Source: Sulfurimicrobium sp964552675
Lineage (GTDB): Bacteria; Pseudomonadota; Gammaproteobacteria; Burkholderiales; Sulfuricellaceae
Assembly (NCBI GenBank): GCA_964552675.1
Contig: CAZKHJ010000031.1
Coordinates: 1 to 28,400 of the forward strand
Reading direction: 5' to 3'
DNA length: 28,400 bases
The notes beneath the pieces are model-generated. The model saw only the letters and a list, made by a program, of their open reading frames with translations, made no database searches and was not told where the DNA came from. A program made the position numbers and the translations under genes. Numbering within the stretch: the stretch's first letter is position 1; the number at the start of each line of letters is the position of its first letter. Shown piece by piece: positions 16,510 to 22,376 of the stretch.

Positions 16510-17508
16510 CTATACCAGTTTTTTCAACAATTCCGCTTTCTTGGCCTCGAACTCTGCCTGGCTCAGGATGCCCTTGGTCGTCAGTTCATGCAGCTTTTCC
16601 AGCAGGGCGGGAATATCCTCGGGCGCTTGTGCGGCTTGTGCCGCAGCAGGCGTCTGGGTCATGGCCGCAGCCATGGCCTGACCCATGGCAATGCCCGCGC
16701 CCAGGCCCGCACCGGCCCCAGCCACGCCGCCTTCGTTGGCGGCGGCCACGGGGATGGCATTGGCTACCTGATACTGGGTGTACTTGCCCAGATCACCCAC
16801 CATATTCATGCCGATACGCTGGTCCAGCACCTTCTGCAGTTCTTCCGGCAGGGAGACGTTCTGCACCACCAGATTGTCCAGCGCCAGGCCATAGCGCTCG
16901 AACACTGGCAGCATTTTGTCTTTGAGGCGCGCGCCGAATTCGTCCTGATTGGCCGCCATGTCGAGGAAAGGCACACCGGATTCGGCAAACAGATCAGTCA
17001 TCGAGCCGATCAGGGTGTTGCGCAGCTGGCCGTCGAGTTCGTCCACGGTATAGGTTTCACGCGTGCCGCTGACCTCGGTGTAAAACTTTTTCGGGTCGGT
17101 GACGCGGTAGGAATAGATGCCAAAGGCGCGCAGCCTAACGATGCCGAATTCCTTGTCGCGGATGGTGATCGGATTGGGCGTGCCCCACTTGCGGTCGAGC
17201 TGGAGGCGGGTGCTGAAAAAATAGACATCCGATTTGAAGGGCGACTCGAACAGCTTGTCCCAGTTCTTCAGATAAGTCAGAACCGGCAGGGTCTGGGTGG
17301 TGAGGGTGTGACGGCCGGGCGGGAACAGGTCCGCCACCTTGCCTTCATCCACGAACAGGGCGAGCTGGGATTCGCGCACCGTGAGCGAGGCGCCGTTCTG
17401 GATCTCCATGCCGGACATGGGGAAGCGGTAGGCCAGGATGCCATCTTCCGGTTCAGTCCACTGGATGACATCGATAAATTGCTTGGCAACGAAATCGAAC
17501 AGGCCCAT
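16510..17508 (-). CDS. SPFH (band-7, YdjI-like) protein with SHOCT-like C-terminus
   Basis: The 332-aa protein has an SPFH/virion-core-like region (about 20-235), including QLALFVDEGKVADLFPPGRHTL and the RLRAFGIYSYRVTDPKKFY strand pair. A Gly/Ala-rich linker (about 245-295) follows, then a short C-terminal motif, IPALLEKLHELTTKGILSQA..., that matches SHOCT. There is no transmembrane helix; such proteins gather at the membrane and form oligomers. GAGGAG lies 6 nt before ATG 17508. It is the first gene of the six-gene minus-strand string and is divergent from speD. In Bacillus, YdjI works with a PspA-type membrane-stress protein, which supports an envelope role here. Confidence 0.86.
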   Translation of the reverse strand: MGLFDFVAKQFIDVIQWTEPEDGILAYRFPMSGMEIQNGASLTVRESQLALFVDEGKVADLFPPGRHTLTTQTLPVLTYLKNWDKLFESPFKSDVYFFSTRLQLDRKWGTPNPITIRDKEFGIVRLRAFGIYSYRVTDPKKFYTEVSGTRETYTVDELDGQLRNTLIGSMTDLFAESGVPFLDMAANQDEFGARLKDKMLPVFERYGLALDNLVVQNVSLPEELQKVLDQRIGMNMVGDLGKYTQYQVANAIPVAAANEGGVAGAGAGLGAGIAMGQAMAAAMTQTPAAAQAAQAPEDIPALLEKLHELTTKGILSQAEFEAKKAELLKKLV

Positions 17509-17532
17509 GGTGCGCTCCTCTGCTTGTGATTT

Positions 17533-17565
17533 TTGACCATTCTACCCACAAAGCGGGGATATAAT
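17533..17565 (+). promoter_or_regulatory. speD promoter within the divergent speD/SPFH interval
   Basis: A perfect TATAAT lies at 17560-17565. A TTGACC at 17533-17538 is 21 bp away, longer than ideal. Transcription from this -10 would start near 17572-17574, almost at ATG 17575. On the other strand TAGAAT (complement of 17542-17547) is a candidate -10 for the SPFH operon, so the two promoters would overlap. Confidence 0.55.
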
Positions 17566-17574
17566 CCAACCATC

Positions 17575-17949
17575 ATGAAACCAATCGACAGCATCGACGG
17601 CCTGCACCTGATGGGCAATCTATACGGCTGCGGCGGGGCGGACAGGCTGCTGCGGGAAATCGAGGCGCTGCGCGCCTTCTGCCTTGATCTGGTGAATGCC
17701 AGCGGCCTGACGGCGGTGGGGGAGTGCTTCCACCAGTTCGGCGCTTCCGGCGGCGTCACCGGCGTGGTGATCCTGGCCGAATCCCATGTCTCCGTCCACA
17801 CCTGGCCAGAAAAACGCTTCGTCACGCTGGACGTGTTCGTCTGCAACATGCACAGCGATAACCGGGACAAGGCGCACAGCCTGTTCGACGCGCTCGTGGC
17901 TGCCTTCGCTCCGGAGGAGAAGCGCTATTATCAGGTGGAGCGGTTCTGA
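17575..17949 (+). CDS. speD: S-adenosylmethionine decarboxylase proenzyme (prokaryotic class 1B type)
   Basis: SpeD decarboxylates AdoMet to supply the aminopropyl donor for polyamine synthesis. The 124-aa length fits the short, self-processing bacterial form. The cleavage motif AESHVSVHTWPE places the pyruvoyl-forming residue at S70 after E69. H75 and C90 match the processing and proton-donor residues of the Thermotoga enzyme. ATG 17575 gives the usual length; no well-spaced ribosome binding site precedes it. Divergent placement next to the aminopropyltransferase string suggests it feeds that enzyme rather than general spermidine synthesis, which is inference. Confidence 0.94.
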   Translation: MKPIDSIDGLHLMGNLYGCGGADRLLREIEALRAFCLDLVNASGLTAVGECFHQFGASGGVTGVVILAESHVSVHTWPEKRFVTLDVFVCNMHSDNRDKAHSLFDALVAAFAPEEKRYYQVERF

Positions 17950-18090
17950 TCGCTCCCGCGAGAGCTCAACGCGCTGAATCCGTGGCTCATGTACGACCTG
18001 CTAGAAAAAAGATTTTTTCAGATTTTAGGCAGCACTAAAAACAACTAACACCATGATGAATATTATTAGTGCTGGCATTTTATACATCGC

Positions 18091-18114
18091 ATTGATGCAA
18101 TGTTTTGCGTCAAT
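18091..18114. promoter_or_regulatory. Imperfect palindrome, possible activator-binding site
   Basis: ATTGATGCAA (18091-18100) and TTGCGTCAAT (18105-18114) are inverted repeats with 9 of 10 positions matching and a 4-bp centre. It lies about 65 bp upstream of a sigma-54-like promoter, the usual place for an enhancer-binding protein site. The protein that binds it is unknown. Confidence 0.5.
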
Positions 18115-18166
18115 TGGGATGGCCATTTTACGTTGGGCATCACAGTTGTGGCTTTCCGAACTGTCG

Positions 18167-18182
18167 TTGGCATGCTTAATGC
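18167..18182 (+). promoter_or_regulatory. Sigma-54-like (-24/-12) promoter
   Basis: TTGGCATGCTTAATGC keeps the essential GG and GC pairs at the correct 10-bp separation and differs from TTGGCACG-N4-TTGC at two positions. Transcription would start near 18194, leaving a leader of about 23 nt that contains the GGAGG of the gene at 18217. Confidence 0.55.
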
Positions 18183-18216
18183 GTAGACATATGGCATCTG
18201 AAAACGGAGGCATGCC

Positions 18217-18855
18217 ATGAACGTTCAATCCCCCTCTTCTGCCATTCTCTTCTCATCCGCAGTGGCGCGTTCGCCATCAACCCGGCAATATTTGGCCGCA
18301 TCAACGGCAAGTTCCGCCGATATCGTCCGTATTTCCCAGGCAGCACGAGACGCATTCGCCGGTTCGTCTTCTTCGGCTGCTGCGAACAACGATAAGTCGG
18401 TCGAGGCACGGCTTGCCGAGATTAGAGCCAGGGGCCCAGTAAATAGAAGCCAGGAAGACAACGATTTTCTGTTCACCAACGACAAGAGGCTTGCCGAAAT
18501 CTCCGCCAAGTCATACAACACGCGCACCGCCGACGAGATCGATTACATGCAAAAGGCGACGGGGTTCGTTAATACCTTTGCGCATCTCAGTTCAGCGGAA
18601 AAAGCACTGTATGACAAAGCAGTCGCCAGCGGCAACACCGCAGCCGCTGAAGGCATCGCCCAGATCGCGCTCATTCGCCAGGGAGGGGAAATGGCAGGCG
18701 GAGCCAATGGAACGACATACAACTCGCGCACCACCGAGATAACGGCTGCCAACATCGAGAAATTTTTCAGCCACAGTATAGTTGATCCTACTGGCAACGC
18801 TGCGTCCAAGTTCCAGGCGTTGATCCAGTTCCTGCAAAACAATCCGGTGGCTTGA
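18217..18855 (+). CDS. Hypothetical protein, 212 aa, upstream of an attC-like site
   Basis: I recognise no family. The product is Ala/Ser-rich and soluble. Its N-terminal ~60 residues are probably disordered and include SSADIVRISQAARDAFAGSS, followed by a mostly helical part (about 65-205). No signal peptide, membrane segment or catalytic motif is evident. GGAGG (18206-18210) is 6 nt before ATG 18217, so the start is firm. Upstream are a sigma-54-like promoter and a palindrome; 25 bp downstream begins an integron attC-like hairpin. That arrangement makes it look like a captured gene cassette with its own regulated promoter. Confidence 0.75.
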   Translation: MNVQSPSSAILFSSAVARSPSTRQYLAASTASSADIVRISQAARDAFAGSSSSAAANNDKSVEARLAEIRARGPVNRSQEDNDFLFTNDKRLAEISAKSYNTRTADEIDYMQKATGFVNTFAHLSSAEKALYDKAVASGNTAAAEGIAQIALIRQGGEMAGGANGTTYNSRTTEITAANIEKFFSHSIVDPTGNAASKFQALIQFLQNNPVA

Positions 18856-18880
18856 CTCACTACCTTTGCGTATCCGTGAT

Positions 18881-18950
18881 GCCCAACCCATCATTCCACC
18901 GGACGCTGCGCAATAAAGCCGCACAGCGCCGGTGAATTCAGACGTTATGT
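18881..18950 (+). repeat. attC: Integron attC-like recombination site
   Basis: Outer boxes GCCCAAC (18881-18887, fits RYYYAAC) and GTTATGT (18944-18950, close to GTTRRRY) flank a long imperfect palindrome. Inside are unpaired spacers, then ATT, CACCGG and CGCTG pairing with AAT, CCGGTG and CAGCG. Single unpaired bases, one C of CC at 18896/18897 and A at 18903, lie on one arm. On the opposite strand these are G and T six bases apart, as in the conserved extrahelical bases of attC. The 70-bp length is typical. It lies directly behind the gene at 18217 in the correct orientation. Confidence 0.78.
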
Positions 18951-19000
18951 GTCATAGAGTGGAGCCATTTCCGCTTCAAAGCATCCCCGCCTAAATGTTG

Positions 19001-19015
19001 TGGTATCATGCGCAT
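19001..19015 (+). promoter_or_regulatory. Probable ccdAB promoter with overlapping palindrome
   Basis: TGG then TATCAT (19001-19009) forms an extended -10 element. The perfect palindrome ATGCGCAT (19008-19015) overlaps it and the start region and could be the operator bound by the ribbon-helix-helix end of CcdA. No convincing -35 is visible. Confidence 0.45.
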
Positions 19016-19045
19016 ATCAAGGCAATATGCTCCATGAGGCCCGCC

Positions 19046-19285
19046 ATGTCCACTTCTGTCGCGTCACCCAAGAAAGCTACCAATATCACCCTCTCCATCG
19101 ATGTATTGAACGAAGCAAAGGCTTTGGGGATCAATCTTTCCCAGGCCTGTGACCAGTTTTTGCGGGAGTTGGTCAGGCAGGAGCAGGAACGCCGTTGGCA
19201 GACCGAGAATGCCGAATTTATTGCGGCCTACAACGCCGGTGTGGAGCGCGACGGACTACCTCTGGACGCATGGCGGACCTTCTGA
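19046..19285 (+). CDS. ccdA: CcdA-family antitoxin
   Basis: The 79-aa protein has an N-terminal ribbon-helix-helix DNA-binding part (KKATNITLSIDVLNEAKALG, about 9-30). A C-terminal acidic, flexible tail (QTENAEFIAAYNAGVERDGL) is the usual CcdB-binding segment. It neutralises the gyrase poison encoded next and normally represses its own operon. GAGG (19036-19039) lies 6 nt before ATG 19046. In-frame ATGs at 18995 and 19034 are poorer, the first lying before the predicted promoter. The stop is 1 bp before the ccdB start. Confidence 0.93.
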   Translation: MSTSVASPKKATNITLSIDVLNEAKALGINLSQACDQFLRELVRQEQERRWQTENAEFIAAYNAGVERDGLPLDAWRTF

Positions 19286-19286
19286 C

Positions 19287-19604
19287 ATGGCGCGCTTCGA
19301 GGTTTTTCGCAACAGTGGCGCCCATGCCGATGATGTTCCTTATTTGCTGGACGTGCAAAGCGACCTGTTGCATGGCCTGGAGACGCGAGTCGTCATTCCC
19401 TTGCGACGCCGTGACCGCTTCCCTGCCAGCCGGATTCCGCAGCGATTGACCCCGGTTTTTGAGATTGAGGGGGTTACCTGTTTGCTGGAAACGCCCAAGC
19501 TGGCAGCCGTGCCGTTGCGGCTGCTCAAACAGCCGGTGCAATCGTTGGCAGCTGAACAGGCGGAGATTGCCGGCGCGTTGGATTTCCTGTTTCAGGGGTT
19601 CTGA
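19287..19604 (+). CDS. ccdB: CcdB-family toxin (DNA gyrase inhibitor type)
   Basis: The 105-aa product has the CcdB fold pattern: MARFEVFRN start, YLLDVQSDLL, TRVVIPLRRRD, LTPVFEIEG and a C-terminal helix ALDFLFQGF. CcdB of plasmid F traps gyrase A on DNA through a C-terminal Trp-Gly-Ile. Here the equivalent end reads Gln-Gly-Phe, so the Trp is absent and the strength of gyrase poisoning is uncertain. Translation is coupled to ccdA by 1-bp spacing. Ccd pairs are common cargo of chromosomal integrons, in line with the attC-like site 100 bp upstream of ccdA. Confidence 0.93.
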   Translation: MARFEVFRNSGAHADDVPYLLDVQSDLLHGLETRVVIPLRRRDRFPASRIPQRLTPVFEIEGVTCLLETPKLAAVPLRLLKQPVQSLAAEQAEIAGALDFLFQGF

Positions 19605-19614
19605 ACGGGATGGG

Positions 19615-19664
19615 CAAGAGCAGCAGGGGCGGATATGTTATGTCGGCGGCTCTTGTTCTTTTTG
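19615..19664 (+). terminator. Possible terminator after ccdB
   Basis: CAAGAGC (19615-19621) pairs with GCTCTTG (19649-19655) and is followed by TTCTTTTT. The 27-nt loop is long for an intrinsic terminator, so support is limited. A second inverted repeat, GGGCTT/AAGCCC (19671-19686), spans the prmB stop codon but has no T-run on either side. Confidence 0.35.
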
Positions 19665-19676
19665 CGCTGTGGGCTT

Positions 19677-20576
19677 TTATAAGCCCGCGAGCTGTTCACG
19701 CCTGAGCATGAATACGAATCCATCGCCCGAGCTGGTATCGAGCCAGGTGAAGGGCAAGTCGGGGTAGGCGATTTCCAGCGCGTCGCGGTTGTGCCCGATT
19801 TCCACTACCAGGATGCCGCCCGGGTTCAGATGCGCGGCGGCGTCACGCAGGATGATGCGGGTTGCGTCCAGGCCGTCCTCGCCGCTGCCCAGGGCCAGTT
19901 CCGGTTCGTGCAGGTATTCCGCCGGCAGTGCTTCGACCGATGGCGCATTGACATAGGGCGGGTTGCTGACGATCACGTCATAGGTCTGCCCTGCCAATCC
20001 CTGGAAAAGATCGGACTGCACCAGCCGGACCTGATCGTCCAGGGCGTAATCCGCGACATTGCGTCTGGCGACTTCGAGGGCGTCCGCAGAGAGGTCCGCT
20101 GCGTCGATGTCCGCATTGGGGAAGGCGTGCGCCATCAGGATGGCGAGGCAGCCGGAGCCGGTGCACAAATCCAGGGCAGAGGTGACTTCTTCGGGGTTTT
20201 CCACCCACGGCGTGAGGCTGTCCCGCAGCAGTTCGGCGATGAAGGAGCGCGGCACGATCACGCGCTCGTCGACGTAAAAGCGGAAATCGCCCAGCCATGC
20301 TTCGTGGGTAAGGTAGGCGGCGGGAAGGCGTTCCTTGATGCGCCGCTCCAGTACGTGCAGCACTGCTTCCAGTTCGCCCGTGGTCAGTCGTGCATCGAGA
20401 AAGGGCTCCAGGGTGTCGAGCGGCAGATGCAGGGTATGCAGGATGAGGTAGGCGGCTTCGTCATAGGCGTTATTGGTGCCGTGGCCGAAAAACAGCTGGG
20501 CCGCGTTGAAGCGGCTGACTGCGAAGCGCAACAGGTCGCGTAGTGTGGAAAGCTGGGTTTTTGCCTGGTCAAACAT
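19677..20576 (-). CDS. prmB: 50S ribosomal protein L3 N5-glutamine methyltransferase PrmB
   Basis: PrmB methylates a glutamine of ribosomal protein L3 using AdoMet. The 299-aa protein has an N-terminal helical substrate-recognition domain (about 1-110), then a Rossmann methyltransferase domain with DLCTGSGCLAI (AdoMet binding) and the glutamine-methylase motif SNPPY. Length and the N-terminal GHGTNNAYDEAAYLIL segment favour PrmB over the related PrmC. AAGGAA is 7 nt before ATG 20576. It follows dapE and a small membrane protein gene on the same strand, the neighbourhood I would expect in betaproteobacteria. Confidence 0.94.
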   Translation of the reverse strand: MFDQAKTQLSTLRDLLRFAVSRFNAAQLFFGHGTNNAYDEAAYLILHTLHLPLDTLEPFLDARLTTGELEAVLHVLERRIKERLPAAYLTHEAWLGDFRFYVDERVIVPRSFIAELLRDSLTPWVENPEEVTSALDLCTGSGCLAILMAHAFPNADIDAADLSADALEVARRNVADYALDDQVRLVQSDLFQGLAGQTYDVIVSNPPYVNAPSVEALPAEYLHEPELALGSGEDGLDATRIILRDAAAHLNPGGILVVEIGHNRDALEIAYPDLPFTWLDTSSGDGFVFMLRREQLAGL

Positions 20577-20599
20577 GGGGTTTCCTTGGATAGGGTTGT

Positions 20600-20794
20600 T
20601 CAGTCACCTCCGCCACCATCTCCGCCACAGTCGCCCGAGCCGGAATCATTGCAATGGCTGCTGGAATCAAAATTGAAGGTGCTCGTGGAGTCGCCCCCGT
20701 CGCCATTTCTTCCTCGCTGTTTCCCGGCGCGGAAGTAAAAGAACAGAATCAGGAGAGCGAGAAAGGCGAGGAAGAGAATGAACGAAAGCGACAT
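20600..20794 (-). CDS. Small membrane protein with Gly/Asp/Ser/Cys-rich tail, 64 aa
   Basis: A single N-terminal membrane helix (SLSFILFLAFLALLILFFYF, about 2-21) and a basic RAGKQRGR segment are followed by a flexible tail rich in Asp, Gly and Ser with two Cys. The basic stretch suggests the tail is cytoplasmic. I know no function. It starts 13 bp after the dapE stop and ends 23 bp before prmB, so it is an operon member, probably translated by coupling since no ribosome binding site is clear. Tails of this kind occur in other small bacterial membrane proteins. Confidence 0.7.
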   Translation of the reverse strand: MSLSFILFLAFLALLILFFYFRAGKQRGRNGDGGDSTSTFNFDSSSHCNDSGSGDCGGDGGGGD

Positions 20795-20807
20795 GGCGGG
20801 CGGTTCG

Positions 20808-21956
20808 CTAATGGTTCCGGGTTAGCAGGTTCACCAGCGTGAGCCGGTAAATTTCCTTGAGCGGCTCGATGTCTGCCACCGCCACGCATTCATTGAGCTT
20901 GTGGATGGTGGCGTTGTTCGGGCCCAGTTCGACCACCTGCGGGCAGATGTCGGCGATGAAGCGTCCGTCGGAGGTGCCGCCGGAGGTGGAGAGTTCGGTT
21001 TCCAGCCCGGTGACCTGTCTGATCGCGGCGCCGATGGCATCCACCAGGTCGCCTCTGGGGGTGAGGAAGGGCTTGCCGGAAAGCTCCCATGCCAACTCGT
21101 ATTCCAGCTGGTGTTTGTCCAGAATGGCGTGGACTTTGGATTTCAGGCTCTCCACCGTGCTGGCGGTGGAAAAGCGGAAGTTGAACAGGATTTCCACCGT
21201 GCCGGGGATTACGTTGGTTGCGCCGGTGCCGCCGTGCATGTTGGAGATCTGCCAGGTGGTGGGCGGGAAGTATTCGTTGCCGCTGTCCCATTCGGCTGCC
21301 GCCAGTTCGGCGATGGCCGGTGCTGCCAGGTGGATGGGGTTTTTCGCCAGGTGGGGATAGGCGATGTGGCCTTGCACGCCCTTTACCGTCAGCTTGCCGG
21401 AAAGCGAGCCGCGGCGGCCGTTTTTCAGGGTGTCGCCGAGTCTGGCGACACAGGTGGGCTCGCCGACGATGCAGTAATCCAGTTTTTCCTGACGGGCGGC
21501 CAGCGTTTCCACCACTTTCACCGTGCCATCCACCGCGATGCCTTCCTCGTCCGAGGTGATGAGCAGGGCAATGGAGCCGGCATGTTCGGGATGTGCCGCC
21601 ACAAAGGCTTCGATCGCGGTGATGAAGGCGGCCAGCGAGGTTTTCATGTCCGCTGCGCCGCGTCCGAACAGCATACCGTCGCGAATGGTGGGGATGAAGG
21701 GGTCGCTGTCCCATTTATCCACCGGGCCGGTGGGAACGACGTCGGTATGGCCGGCAAAGCAGATCAGCGGTGCGCTGGCGCCGCGCCGCGCCCAGAAATT
21801 GTCGACATTGCCGAAGCGCATTTTTTCGATATGAAAGCCGAGTTTTTCCAGGCGTTCGATCAGGATTTCCTGGCAGCCGGCATCATCAGGCGTGAGGGAG
21901 TGCCGGGCGATGAGCGCCTTGGCCAGTTCAAGGGTATCGGTGGGCATGGTGTTCAT
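20808..21956 (-). CDS. dapE: Succinyl-diaminopimelate desuccinylase DapE
   Basis: DapE removes succinate from N-succinyl-LL-2,6-diaminopimelate in lysine and peptidoglycan precursor synthesis. The 382-aa product shows the M20 dizinc peptidase motifs: CFAGHTDVVPTG (metal ligand H70), GRGAADMKTSLAAF (bridging D103) and TSDEEG (catalytic E137, ligand E138), and a central dimerisation domain. ATG 21956 overlaps the TGA of the preceding gene as ATGA. Another in-frame ATG at 21947 would remove three residues. DapD, which makes the succinylated intermediate's precursor, is encoded at 27961. Confidence 0.96.
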   Translation of the reverse strand: MNTMPTDTLELAKALIARHSLTPDDAGCQEILIERLEKLGFHIEKMRFGNVDNFWARRGASAPLICFAGHTDVVPTGPVDKWDSDPFIPTIRDGMLFGRGAADMKTSLAAFITAIEAFVAAHPEHAGSIALLITSDEEGIAVDGTVKVVETLAARQEKLDYCIVGEPTCVARLGDTLKNGRRGSLSGKLTVKGVQGHIAYPHLAKNPIHLAAPAIAELAAAEWDSGNEYFPPTTWQISNMHGGTGATNVIPGTVEILFNFRFSTASTVESLKSKVHAILDKHQLEYELAWELSGKPFLTPRGDLVDAIGAAIRQVTGLETELSTSGGTSDGRFIADICPQVVELGPNNATIHKLNECVAVADIEPLKEIYRLTLVNLLTRNH

Positions 21957-22309
21957 TTCTTGAAAATTGTTTGATAGGCCTTCTCATCAAAGCCCAGATT
22001 CAGCACCTTGCCGTCCTGCTCCAGCACGGGGCGTTTGATGAGGTTGGTCATTTGCGCCATGAGAGTCAGCACGGCGGCTTCATTGTCAGCCGAGGACTTG
22101 GTTTCCGGCGGCAGTTTGCCCCAGGTGGGGCCCTGTTTTTTCAGCAGTTTTTCCCAGCCTGTCTGCTGCGACCAGTTCTTGAGCTGGGCTGCTGTCACGC
22201 CTTCCTTCTTGAAATCGTGGAATTCATAGGAAATATTGTTGGCTTCAAGCCAGGCACGGGCTTTTTTTACCGTGTCGCAATTGGGGATGCCATAGAGTTT
22301 CATGCGCAT
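21953..22309 (-). CDS. ArsC/Spx-family reductase-like protein (YffB type)
   Basis: The ~118-aa thioredoxin-fold protein begins KLYGIPNCDTVKKARAWLE, with a single Cys as in YffB-type relatives of glutathione-dependent arsenate reductases, and ends with a RPVLEQDGKVLNLGFDE motif. YffB has no proven arsenate role, so arsenate reduction should not be assumed. Starts at 22309 or 22303 are both possible; family members usually begin just before KLYG, which favours 22303. No good ribosome binding site is visible. Its stop overlaps the dapE start by 4 bp (ATGA). The yffB-dapE pairing is common in proteobacteria. Confidence 0.88.
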   Translation of the reverse strand: MRMKLYGIPNCDTVKKARAWLEANNISYEFHDFKKEGVTAAQLKNWSQQTGWEKLLKKQGPTWGKLPPETKSSADNEAAVLTLMAQMTNLIKRPVLEQDGKVLNLGFDEKAYQTIFKK

Positions 22310-22376
22310 ATTTTATCAGCGGCAGTGCTGTCCAGGGAGGTTCTCTGCGATGAGGATGAGCCAGAACTGCCTACTG

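Noticed and set aside
15808..17529. 573-codon open frame on the plus strand
   Set aside because: Antisense to the DUF4178 and SPFH genes, which have clear domains; low-complexity shadow translation.
18004..18019. A-tract/T-tract inverted repeat as a speD terminator
   Set aside because: The stem is almost all A-T with a 2-nt loop, too weak to call as a terminator.
18132..18138. GTTGGGC as a possible upstream integron core site
   Set aside because: The seven bases fit GTTRRRY, but no matching RYYYAAC box or palindromic arms are found upstream, so a second attC or attI cannot be supported.
18025..18228. 67-codon minus-strand frame in the interval after speD
   Set aside because: It overlaps the sigma-54-like promoter and the palindrome, has no ribosome binding site and no recognisable sequence apart from a hydrophobic end.
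19637..19643. GTTATGT after ccdB, identical to the attC outer box
   Set aside because: The sequence before it does not form the paired arms of an attC site; the match is probably chance.
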